From positions 19,998,248-20,062,247 of the forward strand of contig NC_134519.1 in the NCBI RefSeq assembly GCF_027942865.1: 64,000 nucleotides of DNA. Reading direction: 5' to 3'. The position numbers and the translations under genes were made by a program. Under the pieces are notes generated by a model. It searched no databases. It saw nothing but the letters and a program-made list of their open reading frames with translations, and had not been told where the DNA came from. Shown piece by piece: positions 52,701 to 64,000 of this stretch; position 1 is the stretch's first letter, and each line of letters starts with the position of its first letter. The stretch comes from Odontesthes bonariensis (lineage: Eukaryota; Chordata; Actinopteri; Atheriniformes; Atherinopsidae).

Positions 52701-54448
52701 CCATTGTGGAAATGCACTTTCAAAAAGAGCAGTGCGGATGCGATGACAAAATTGAGTAAATGCCACTGCTCTTTCCATTTTTTTTCCTTTACGTGTAAAG
52801 TACCACTATGAGTCACTAAGCAATGAGTCATGAGTCCATGATAAAACAACCGGTACAGTTACTCGCACAAATGAGTCAAACTACAGTTAAGAGTTGGTCT
52901 GACCATTTAACTGGACCACCATCCTTTGTCACCGAAGTGGCCCGTGTGACAAAGTGTCTTTTTTTTGTCCGAGTCATTATCCGCAAGTTACCTGAACGAC
53001 AACTTTGTCAGATGACGACGTGGTAAGAAAGAGTAGGATTTTAATATGCAGAGCGAATTTCTCGAAATGCTTTAAGCGACTTGCAAGTTGACACGGTCTT
53101 AATAGGCTGCTTTTTAGCCACAATTTGACAAGTTTAGCCATCTGAAAAAGAAACTGAGAAACATGCAAATGAGAGCAGCTTCATTTGGAATTCAGCTGTG
53201 ATAATATATAATTATGATTCACCGTTTTTCACAAAAAGATGGTTGTTTGGCATATGAGCCCAATATATGTATAGTTGAGTATGGAAGTGATTTGCCCCTG
53301 AACCGCATTACGTGCGTGCATCAGCCTGGCATGAAAACTTCAATTTTGTATGATTTCAGTCAGACTAAAACGTTTATGTGCATCTTAAAAGTTCAGTTTG
53401 AGTCTGACAAACACAGTAATTAATTTATTTGTCATTGTCCTGTAAATGTGTTCACTGAGACTAAGACTTTATTAGACCTTCTGATAATACGTGCCATGGA
53501 ATAAAGTTACATTGTTGCTGAGGCACAGCCTTAAAGTTATTAACATAATTCTTAGATAGACCCAAAAAAAAGGCAATTCTCATTTGTATTTTAGTTTGAA
53601 AATAAGAGATTACTGAGTGAAACTAATATGAATGATTAGCCAATTTTGGGGTGATCGCTTAAAGATTGGAGAATGCGGGCGGGAGGGGATTATGGTTACA
53701 TGCAGTTTCAGGATAATTAAAGAAAAAAGGTTCAGTGTCTGCATTTCAAACTAGAGGAAAATAAGAAAAAACTGCTATGGAGAAATGGATTTCAAGAATG
53801 ACATGTGGGCCTCAGGAAAATGCAACTACTAGCCAACACTACGGACTTTTTTTCTTTTTTTCCCCCCAAACATGTGGGTCTGAAAACATGCATTACCCTA
53901 AAGAGACTAGGGGAGTGTAAGGAAAATTTGGGGGAGTTAGTACCTGTTGGTGTAAAGTACGGGGCCCTGTAGAAAACTGGGGGACAGCAGAAGAGAGGGA
54001 AGAAGTCAAGACTGACATTCAAGGAGAAAGATAGGCTTTAACACACATTTCATGCCAAAAGCATTACAGCAGAAGAAGCCATGTCCGAAATTTAAGTGAA
54101 AGGGCAGGAAAGTAGAGGTTCTCGTACATATCGCATATTAAGACAGTGAACGCAAAACAAAATCTCACGGGGAGGACATGCTGTGAACAATACCTGTCTG
54201 GGCTGTTGTGCGGAGTTCATTTGTGGAGGTGGAGGGGTGGCAAAAACAAGAGAAGGTGGCTGCCCAGGACCGTAGGCAGTCTTGATTGGAGAAAACAAAG
54301 AAAAACAACATTTTTTAAATCAAACTCTAATCTCCCAAAACAACTTCAATTCTACCTGGCAAGTGGGCCTCACCTGTGTCAGTCCAGGGGAAGGGGAGGG
54401 ATTTGGGACAGTAGAAGGTCCCGTTATAGGCTGTGGTGGCTTGTTCAT
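30178..54448 (-). CDS. eif4g1: Eukaryotic translation initiation factor 4 gamma 1, 1718 aa
   Basis: Scaffold of the cap-binding complex eIF4F in the cytoplasm; binds PABP, eIF4E, eIF4A and eIF3. Thirty-one coding exons in transcript order: 54448-54374, 54280-54194, 53976-53944, 51668-51648, 51313-51134, 46999-46903, 44421-44270, 44023-43931, 43377-43302, 43208-42306, 42207-42116, 41964-41784, 40643-40510, 40340-40221, 38601-38212, 38004-37858, 37749-37513, 37305-37201, 37033-36719, 36544-36427, 36343-36241, 36036-35690, 35568-35447, 35336-35164, 35038-34913, 34202-34121, 34005-33907, 32059-31916, 31130-31049, 30826-30686, 30359-30178. They total 5157 nt, exactly in phase. PABP-binding region: exon 51313-51134 and after. 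eIF4E motif: [14 protein letters not shown] in 40643-40510. MIF4G: 38601 to about 37201. MA3: 35568 to about 34121. C-terminal W2/MNK-binding domain: to [29 protein letters not shown] and [12 protein letters not shown] mark it as eIF4G1 rather than eIF4G3. Human EIF4G1 is ~1600 aa. Which teleost co-ortholog (a or b) cannot be told. Confidence 0.97.
31131..31915. other. eif4g1 intron, nothing recognised
   Basis: Between the [11 protein letters not shown] exon and the KVEFTTGEE exon. A poly(A) run on the plus strand lies next to the acceptor at 31131-31152 (a long pyrimidine tract in the transcript). No snoRNA boxes or transposon ends were seen. Confidence 0.5.
32384..33541 (+). mobile_element. 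5'-truncated LINE (L2-like), antisense in eif4g1 intron
   Basis: The plus-strand frame from 32395 has [20 protein letters not shown] and the catalytic YADD in [14 protein letters not shown], then [20 protein letters not shown] and [13 protein letters not shown]. This is the reverse-transcriptase palm to C-terminal part of an L2-type ORF2. The frame breaks in an A run near 32930 and continues in another frame ([30 protein letters not shown]) to 33325. The 3' end (tgtgctatacaaataaattt) and tgatt repeats mark the tail. Endonuclease and 5' part are absent, so it is a dead copy. Clade call rests on motif memory. Confidence 0.85.
33640..33838 (+). repeat. Fragment of an abundant fish LINE/SINE 3' region
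   Basis: Contains ggagtttgcatgttctcccc, gcgtgggttctctccaggtg, gcttcctccca, aaaaacatgc, gactctaaattg and cctgtccagggtgtacc. This ordered word set is found in a very common teleost retroelement tail, often assigned to the RTE group. It abuts the L2-like copy upstream and lies just outside the eif4g1 exon at 33907. Family name is uncertain. Confidence 0.65.
34203..34912. other. eif4g1 intron with an AAT microsatellite
   Basis: An (ATA)n run at 34731-34769 is the only structured feature. No exon or RNA is seen. Confidence 0.6.
34731..34769. repeat. (AAT)13 microsatellite
   Basis: Thirteen uninterrupted trinucleotide units inside an eif4g1 intron. Confidence 0.95.
37396..37476 (-). ncRNA. snord66: C/D box snoRNA SNORD66, copy 1
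   Basis: Minus strand, in the eif4g1 intron between the DLDFEKAK and PRMDQYF exons. Order of elements: 5' stem gtctcc (37476-37471), C box GTGATGA (37469-37463), D' box CTGA (37432-37429), C' GTGATGG (37422-37416), D box CTGA (37405-37402), 3' stem ggagac (37401-37396), with six perfect stem pairs. The guide before D' (cacatgtctgggcca) pairs with the 18S rRNA segment GGCCCGGACA, including a G-U pair. Human SNORD66 guides this site and is hosted by EIF4G1. It ends ~90 nt before the intron's acceptor, a usual spacing for intronic C/D RNAs. Confidence 0.9.
38114..38185 (-). ncRNA. snord66: C/D box snoRNA SNORD66, copy 2 (degenerate D box)
   Basis: Minus strand, in the eif4g1 intron between the CRCLMG and [10 protein letters not shown] exons. 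C box ATGATGA (38178-38172), D' CTGA (38142-38139) and C' ATGATGG (38132-38126) are intact. The guide cacgtgtctcggcca differs from copy 1 at two bases. The D box position reads TTGA (38123-38120), and the terminal stem is four pairs with a mismatch next to the box. It is a clear duplicate of copy 1, possibly still processed, possibly decaying. It lies ~110 nt before the acceptor. Confidence 0.75.
38730..40210 (+). mobile_element. Internally deleted LINE, antisense in eif4g1 intron
   Basis: Plus strand, broken frames. About 39090-39300 reads [16 protein letters not shown] and [20 protein letters not shown], the linker between endonuclease and reverse transcriptase. About 39570-39870 reads [19 protein letters not shown] and [15 protein letters not shown] blocks 1-3. 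At ~39870 it jumps to the C-terminal region ([12 protein letters not shown]: agctgaggtggttcgggcat) and ends near 40160 with a gaatgaatggatgga tail. The YADD/FADD block is lost in the jump. Same family as 3584-4180. Clade is not assigned. Confidence 0.75.
40644..41783. other. eif4g1 intron, nothing recognised
   Basis: Between the NTIQ and [18 protein letters not shown] exons. It contains homopolymer A tracts near 41680. No element ends or RNA boxes were found. Confidence 0.5.
44422..46902. other. eif4g1 intron holding a CpG-rich segment
   Basis: Between the PAEYSGY and [10 protein letters not shown] exons. Except for the possible internal promoter at 45988-46260, it is AT-rich and featureless. 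Confidence 0.5.
45988..46260 (-). promoter_or_regulatory. eif4g1: Possible internal promoter and alternative first exon of eif4g1
   Basis: A GC-rich island in an AT-rich intron. On the minus strand a pyrimidine-rich stretch is followed by gaggcggggtggtggg and agggggcgggcg (GC-box-like) and an ATG at 46038. From there [17 protein letters not shown] runs to a strong donor, ctg|gtgagtag, at 45987-45986. Joining to the next exon (44421) is out of frame and stops at tca-taa. This ATG would therefore act as an upstream frame, and translation could start at the later in-frame ATG in EEIMSGG (exon 44023-43931). Human EIF4G1 is known to make N-terminally short forms, one starting at the matching methionine. 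Exon borders other than the donor are unknown. Confidence 0.4.
47858..49344. mobile_element. Inner non-autonomous DNA element with CAGTGTTTC ends
   Basis: Left end CAGTGTTTCCCACAGA, right end complement CAGTGTTTCACATACA. Both ends then have ggaaactatgg in the same relative orientation. The five bases gccta are duplicated directly outside (47853-47857 and 49345-49349); removing the element and one copy restores the outer element's terminus. The ends look hAT-like, but a 5-bp duplication is unusual, so the superfamily is left open. Inside is a ~170-bp tandem repeat (48150-48600). Confidence 0.75.
48150..48600. repeat. About 2.6 tandem copies of a ~170-bp unit
   Basis: Units start near 48150, 48323 and 48488. 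Shared words include aaagggtatgggaagtacac, aatgagttca, acacatcagaagtggtttgg and acaagagagctattacaaaa. The third unit is shorter and more diverged. The array is internal to the CAGTGTTTC element. Confidence 0.85.
49381..50135. mobile_element. Tigger/pogo-like element, non-autonomous
   Basis: Ends CAGTGAACCCTCgctataac and the complement of gaaaaatgagggttcactg, flanked by TA on both sides (49379-49380 and 50136-50137): a Tc1/mariner-type target duplication. It is 755 bp long with no DDE transposase. A short plus-strand frame from 49635 ([17 protein letters not shown]) reaches a splice-donor-like gtgagt at 49740 and may be a remnant exon. It sits inside the outer element at the palindromic site agctgTAcag. 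Confidence 0.8.
51648..51668 (-). CDS. eif4g1: eif4g1 21-nt microexon (GGYRALQ)
   Basis: Minus strand, ctgaag|ggt...cag|gtaac. Phase 0 on both sides; it encodes GGYRALQ between [11 protein letters not shown] and [10 protein letters not shown]. Human eIF4G3 has GGFRPIQ followed by FFQRPQIQ at the matching place, which supports it. The acceptor's pyrimidine tract is weak, so it may be regulated. Too short to find by open frame alone. Confidence 0.75.
51669..53943. other. eif4g1 intron, nothing recognised
   Basis: Between the two microexons. It is AT-rich, with no element ends, RNA boxes or other exon with matching phase. Confidence 0.5.
53944..53976 (-). CDS. eif4g1: eif4g1 33-nt microexon ([11 protein letters not shown])
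   Basis: Minus strand, cccccag|ttt...cag|gtact. Phase 0 on both sides; it encodes [11 protein letters not shown] directly after NSAQQPRQ. Human eIF4G3 reads QFAPGPRTTHHQ at this place. An alternative acceptor (ctacag, nine bases in) would break the frame, so the longer form is chosen. Confidence 0.8.
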
Positions 54449-54500
54449 TTCACGTTCTTTTATGGGCCTGCATTAGGGTGGCGGTGTGTTGCCAGCCTAA
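54374..54500 (-). promoter_or_regulatory. eif4g1: eif4g1 start exon with stop-restart uORF
   Basis: The exon begins after ctcctcag at 54500. A weak-context ATG at 54473-54471 opens a seven-codon uORF (MQAHKRT) that stops with TGA at 54452-54450. One base later is the main ATG (54448-54446, G at -3) for [12 protein letters not shown], matching human MNKAPQ. The arrangement TGA-A-ATG suits reinitiation or leaky scanning. Confidence 0.7.
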
Positions 54501-56191
54501 CTGAGGAGGGAAAGGAGAGATGTAAAAAAAAAACAACAATTAATATCAACCAGACATTATGCCAGTTCAGTCAGGTAAAATTACTGTCAACCACCATCCC
54601 CGAAAAATTAAAAAATAAACTCCAAAGAGTCCTAAATATGTAATAGCAGACACTGGTACAATAGAGCTTATTAAATATCATGCTTGTATCCCATAAAGGG
54701 TAGAAACAGTGTATGTAGACATCTTTAGTGTGGAAACATCTTAGGGAGCAGTGAGGGTGTGGTCAGTGGTTTTGCCTATGATAACGCCACCACCTCCCAC
54801 AGTCTTGTTGACTTGTACATTGCATAGCTAATGCAAAAAGCCTTGAAATCAATTAATGTCCCTCCCAGATTCCTTGCCCTAATCCCTTTATAACATACTT
54901 TTTGTCACCCACCTAGAACCTTCAGTCCAATTAATAGATATAAACAGTGGCAGAGAAAAAATATATATAAATTACCAAAGGAAGACAAACGGGGGACAAA
55001 TCCTATAGGGTGGCACAAACAGATTAGAGACACTTCACCTTTAAGGCATCTGCCATCAAATTACTTGGACTGTCCTCGTTTTCATCAAGTTTAAGAAAAT
55101 GGATACCTCAGGTCAAAGTTCATGTACTGTGTTAACAGTGCCTTCAATGTCCCCTTGTTGTGTTAGCCACATTTGCAAATAACTTAATATCAATGCCAAA
55201 ATAAACTGTAAATTTACACATCAGAGTTAATGAGCGTTATGTCAATGCTCAAACTGTTAAAATGTGCTAGATTCGACTAATTCAGAAAATGTGAACACTA
55301 CTAACAGACGTGTCATACAGCATCCACCTGCTGACACAAGCACCAAGGCTAGCCGCTAGCTAGGTGCCATGCTTCAAGGTATTAATGCAGAATGCTACCA
55401 TATGGTTTTACCTACAGTGATGGCTAACAGGCTTATAACGCGGGATTACAGATGACAGAAGCTCAACGAAAAGAGTATTATGTCTTAACATAGGTATGGG
55501 ACAAAATACACTTTATTGGCCCGCTAGGAAGGCAGTATTTTCGGCCGAAGTAGGTTAAATAGTTAGCCAACAGCCAGCTAACATTACGTGTCCCGCTACC
55601 ACATAGACATTTTTATGTAGTTACGCTACGTGGCTGCGTCCATATTTAACCTTAACGTACACAGAGCCCACTTTTAGTTACTGCTAACGGACGATAAGTT
55701 CACACCCAAAACTAAAGAACAGGAATTAAACCGTCCCTGGCAATACCGTTGCCACACTCTAGACCGATTAGGTTACCGTTAAGCTATTGTTGGTGAATGT
55801 TAGCTAGCGGTTTAGCCCTGCCCTTTGCTATGAGGAGTGTTTAATTACAGGCCCAGCAGGCTCCACGATCAAATTAAACCATCAACCTGACATTCAGCGT
55901 TACCTTGATTACACATTATGCTAAAGAGTAAAAAAAAAAAAAAAAAAAAGTTTGAACGAGACTGTAACAATCAAGAGGTTGTCTCAGCAGACAATTTACT
56001 TTTAAACCATAAACGCGTTAGCGTATAAGCTAACTGCAGTTTACTTAGTGATAACGGTGGTCAGAGAAGATTAGGCACGAGCTGTCATTTCAGCTAACGT
56101 CAGGTTAACTTCAGCTAATCAGCTCTTAAGGAGACCATAAAGTTTAAGCAGCTACATAAGTACCGTTAATCTCATATGAAAGTAGTTTTAC
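54501..56191. other. First intron(s) of eif4g1
   Basis: Between the start exon and the 5' untranslated exons. It contains a 20-base A run at 55930-55949 and no recognised element. Confidence 0.4.
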
Positions 56192-56460
56192 CTGTCTTTT
56201 TATTCTAAAGTACGGTCATTTTTGCTTGCTACCCTGTTGTGTGGAATGACAGTCGGCAGGGCCTGTTCAGCCTGCATGCCTGTAACAAGAATGAAGCCTA
56301 GCTCGGGTGCACCCAATGCTAGCATTACCGTCGTTCGTTCGTATGATTCTTACCAGTTACCAGTAGTGACAGTGTTGTATAGTAGAAAGTCGGGGTAACA
56401 GCCTCTGATCAGTCTTCTTTTAATTAAAGTAATGTCGTTTTCTTGTCCTTTACTCCAACC
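56192..56460 (-). promoter_or_regulatory. eif4g1: Candidate 5' untranslated exons of eif4g1
   Basis: Two minus-strand donors fit leader exons: aaaagacag|gtaaaac (exon ends 56192; possible acceptor aacag at 56234, giving a 42-nt exon) and actactggtaactg|gtaagaa (exon ends 56354). The shorter one holds a four-codon uORF (atg acc gta ctt tag). Transcription is expected to start between 56.4 and 56.9 kb. The open frame 56612-56836 is in this promoter-proximal stretch and has no domain. Confidence 0.4.
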
Positions 56461-57119
56461 GAAAAGTGATGCCCTTCTTGGCTATTGGCTTAGCGAGCTA
56501 GTTAGCTAACCGGCAGATGGGGTGAGTGCTACTACTGTCACTTCGGTTTAAATCCCAGGATGTCCAAAAGTGACGGTGCTTAAAATCTAATAATATAGTA
56601 CTTAAGAAGTACTATTGACAACTCCGATTGCCTCGAAATAAGCCTCTGGACCGGAGGTCCATGATCAAGGCGTCGATGGTGACGGATTGCCGGTTAGGTT
56701 TGTACACAAGTGTCGTGTGATAAAGGCTCAGAAAGAGGCCATATTGCGATGTTTCTGCTAGGTGAAGCCGGTGCGCCTCTGAGTCGCATGGGTAACTTCC
56801 GGGGAAATTAAAATTTGATGCCGTTCCCTTGGTCATGTGATAGAGGAGCGTGAATCATTTGATCAAACAAGCCTCAGAATCATTTTATATTGGAGATAGA
56901 AAAAAACAACGAAAAACTTCATATAGTCCATGTGGTCTCTGCATTTCTTTATGTGGTCAGAAAAATGGAAATTTCAGCATTTCCATGAGAACTAGGTCCT
57001 TAAAATCTTTAAAGATGTCTCTGATGCCTTTTAGAAGAATTTATAATCTGGTTTAGCACAAGGGTTCAGGGGAGTTTGATCAGAAAGATACACAATATAA
57101 TCAATTACAAAAGAGATAA

Positions 57120-57230
57120 CAAATGAACACTAGAAGAAGAAAAGTGGCCACAAAAAAGAACAAAATGACCAGAAAAAGATACAAAATTGCCTCACTAAAT
57201 TTTCTTTTAAAATGACCACAAACAGGATTG
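57120..57230 (-). repeat. Degenerate caaaatgaccac-type minisatellite, copy A
   Basis: Words caaaatgacc, gccacaaaa, gatacaaaat and aaatgaccacaaac recur at irregular spacing. Reverse complement of the 25.8-26.4 kb array. Confidence 0.5.
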
Positions 57231-58059
57231 CTGCTGGTCAAATTGGGGCCTTAAACAAAATTCTGTCTCCCCTCTTATACATACTGATGGCATCACCATT
57301 CAATAAGGTCAGGATCTGACAATATGCCTTTGACATAATCATTTGATTGATAGAAATAAACAAAATTAAAACAGTTAAGTTTGATATACTAAACAGGTTA
57401 TCAATTGCCAAACTATATGTTTGAACTCAGAAAAATAACTTCAACTGGAAATAAATGATCATTAATGAATAAACAGATAAATGAATGACACAATGAATAA
57501 AGACCTTTTATTGACCTTTGGTCATAGCTGATAGTCCTGGTAATATGTTACCTATGTGTCTCACACGGTGACAAATTTTAGCACTAATTAGTTGTTTTTT
57601 TTCCAGGAAATGCAGGGTTAAAAAATGTTTTGGTCTTACTGGCACACTACAGAGTGAAAGTATGAAAATACTGACCCTCAAAAGATTCAAATGTAATCGA
57701 TACAAATATTGCTAGTACAACAACAACTGTTTATAATAGACGATAGTATCATACTGTCTGTAACTGTTTTTGTCATTACTATCATGTGTATAATCTTATT
57801 AATTATAATCTAATTCAGACTCAATCAGAGGGATATTTCTAAATCTGCATTCAGATTTAGTTCTCTCTTAGCAATGTATTAACTACGCATATTTCTGTTA
57901 ACTTTTCTCTGACTTGTTAAAGTGCCTCGAGGCAACATTTCTATGTGATTCGTCGCACAATCAGCTCATGTTAGTGAGAGCGCGTGGGCCCGCCAAGTGA
58001 TGTTTTGGGTGACCACATTTCGGCCTGCGTAGGTGACGCTGCGCCCCTTACCACAAAGC

Positions 58060-58290
58060 AACACTGTGTCACCAAAACAAGACACAAAATGACAGAGGGG
58101 TATTAAAAGCAACCTAAATGACTACAGAGAAAAACTAAATGGCCACCGAAGCTCAAAATGACCACAAAGTGAATGAAATTGACACGATCCTATCGCAGAG
58201 ACAAAATGACCACAAAGACAGTAGAAAGGTAAACCTGACTTGATTCTAACAAAATGAACTAAAAATAATCAGAACCACTTCATGGACACA
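58060..58290 (-). repeat. Degenerate caaaatgaccac-type minisatellite, copy B
   Basis: Words gacacaaaatgac, aaatggccacc, caaaatgaccacaaag (twice) and acacaaaatga recur. Same family as 57120-57230 and, inverted, 25800-26360. Confidence 0.55.
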
Positions 58291-59074
58291 AAATGATGGG
58301 GGTACATTGAATTGAAGCTTTAGCAGGCATTTATTTTTGAAGTCTTTTATTTCTTGTAAAAGACACAATAACCTATAAATCATTTTTTGTTTGTGTTTGA
58401 AGCAAATAAATAAAATAATTGCAATAGATCATCTTTTATTTTAACAGCCAAGTTTTGTATGAACACATGGTTAAATGATTAGTCAAGGAAATATACCACA
58501 GATTAATCGGTAATGAAAATAATCTGCCTTGAACAGAATGTCTTCTGGAATGATAAATCCTTGTCGTTTTGTGTAGCAACGTGCACGGTGGATACTGTCC
58601 TCCTAAATAAATCTGAACTGAACTGCAGGGGCCATTGGGATACCACAGCTTCCCCCTCCAGGAGTTTTCTTTTGCAAGGTTCACTTGTTTGAACGGGTAT
58701 TAACTTGATCCAACCTCGTTTCTAGGAAACTTTGCAAATTAGTTATTCCTATGTTTAATTGAAAATAGCACTAAGACAACAAACCAGGTGTTTTCTATTC
58801 TTCAAAAACATCTACTCATTTTAAATTTGATGCCAGGAACAATGTCTACCAAATTTAGAATTGGATCTCAGATTGAATCTCATTGTATTTGGCTTCTATG
58901 TGCATTTCACACTGAATCCCAGATTCTCTTTGGGACTGGGAGTGTAATTTTATCTCTTGACTTTCTCTTTCAGTTGAGATACTTACAACAGGATAGAACT
59001 GAAATGTACGTTTCTTTTTAACGGTGCAAAAACAAAAACCACACCAGCCACATTCAAGAGCATTTTAAAAAGGC

Positions 59075-59080
59075 TTTATT
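59075..59080 (-). terminator. tf: Poly(A) signal of transferrin
   Basis: AATAAA on the minus strand, ~236 bases after the stop codon, with cleavage expected near 59050-59060. Confidence 0.7.
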
Positions 59081-59315
59081 TGAGAAAAGTCAGGCAGTTG
59101 TTAACGTGTTACATATAGTTTCAGCAGCATTAAAATAATTATATGTGAACATGAATGGCCATGTGACTGTTGATTTGATTTGTGGTATCTCTATGTTAAT
59201 TGTACAAGATCAGTTAGAGGAAAACACCATGCAGTTTGGGTGTGGAATGTAAGACGTGTGGGTGAGTGATTGATTCACAAATCCAACTGAAGAATAGCAA
59301 CGGTCCACGCCACCC

Positions 59316-63720
<4,405 letters not shown>

Positions 63721-64000
63721 CTGTGAAACAAATAGCAAGAATTTTAGAAAATACTGATGCTCTGACGATCCAAGCAAACACTGCCGTTTGCCCCTCTCAG
63801 ATAAGACACCACGGAAAAACATTTTTTCACCACAATTCAATGTCTAAAGGATTTTCAGACAACATTAAAGAGCCATAGCAGGTTAATTTATAAGTTTATA
63901 CATTAATTTTGGAGTTCTTGTAAAAAGGTATTCATGCTTTAATGTCCAAAAAAAACCAAAACACAGCACTTTAACCATTCTGTACATTGCTACAGCACCT
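63721..64000. other. Transferrin intron running to the window edge
   Basis: No exon with transferrin N-lobe motifs (such as VAVVKK or GLGRSAGW) is present, so the next upstream exon lies beyond 64000. Confidence 0.7.

Larger units (their letters stand above)
56838..59060. other. Intergenic region between eif4g1 and transferrin
   Basis: Both genes run on the minus strand, so this stretch lies upstream of eif4g1 and downstream of tf. Degenerate caaaatgaccacaaa-type minisatellite words occur at 57120-57230 and 58060-58290. No gene, RNA or element ends were recognised. Confidence 0.5.

Noticed and set aside
53944..53967. Shorter acceptor (ctacag) for the 33-nt eif4g1 exon
   Set aside because: Gives a 23-nt exon that breaks the frame with both neighbours, while the upstream cccccag acceptor gives 33 nt in phase with eIF4G3-like residues.
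30178..54448. Assignment as eif4g3 instead of eif4g1
   Set aside because: The N-terminal microexons and some MA3/W2 residues resemble eIF4G3, but [40 protein letters not shown] and the clcn2/fam131a neighbours all fit eIF4G1.
56612..56836. 74-codon minus-strand frame upstream of eif4g1
   Set aside because: Lies in the presumed promoter and leader region; no domain and no link in phase to the coding exons.

Overview
The window is nuclear DNA from a bony fish, probably a percomorph teleost. It carries GT-AG introns throughout, vertebrate gene families with 60-90% recognisable identity to mammalian proteins, and many teleost-type transposable elements: LINE tails with tandem short repeats, hAT-like, Tigger-like and TTAA-flanked DNA elements. 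No prokaryotic features were seen. Gene models were built by hand from exon translation, splice dinucleotides and reading phase. No RNA evidence was available.

Layout: (1) 78-15647, plus strand: clcn2, the ClC-2 voltage-gated chloride channel. The gene runs in from the left edge, and 21 exons encode the last ~900 residues. (2) 15648-19900: 3' flanks of clcn2 and fam131a, including a 655-bp near-perfect foldback element flanked by TTAA. (3) 19901-24671, minus: fam131a, 341 aa in five coding exons, with a possible far-upstream 5' exon near 27.5 kb. (4) 30178-54448, minus: eif4g1, the translation-initiation scaffold eIF4G. Thirty-one coding exons join in perfect phase to a 1718-aa protein, and 5' untranslated exons reach to ~56.4 kb. 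Its introns hold two SNORD66-type C/D snoRNAs, two LINE fragments and a three-layer nest of DNA transposons. (5) 59316-63720, minus: a serum transferrin gene running off the right edge. Thirteen exons encode the last ~528 residues, covering part of the N-lobe and the whole C-lobe.

The clcn2-fam131a-eif4g1 order matches the human 3q27 block CLCN2-FAM131A-EIF4G1. From memory, the other human CLC genes of this branch also lie next to FAM131 genes (CLCN1/FAM131B, CLCNKA-B/FAM131C), so the pairing looks like an old paralogon. The genes do not form one pathway: they are a plasma-membrane chloride channel, an uncharacterised FAM131 protein, the cap-binding complex scaffold and a secreted iron carrier.

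The most useful observations are: a duplicated SNORD66 in two eif4g1 introns, one copy with a degenerate D box; a dated nest of three transposons with two unambiguous target-site duplications and a TA junction; two phase-perfect microexons at the eIF4G N-terminus that resemble eIF4G3; a possible internal eif4g1 promoter; and a stop-restart uORF directly before the eif4g1 start codon.
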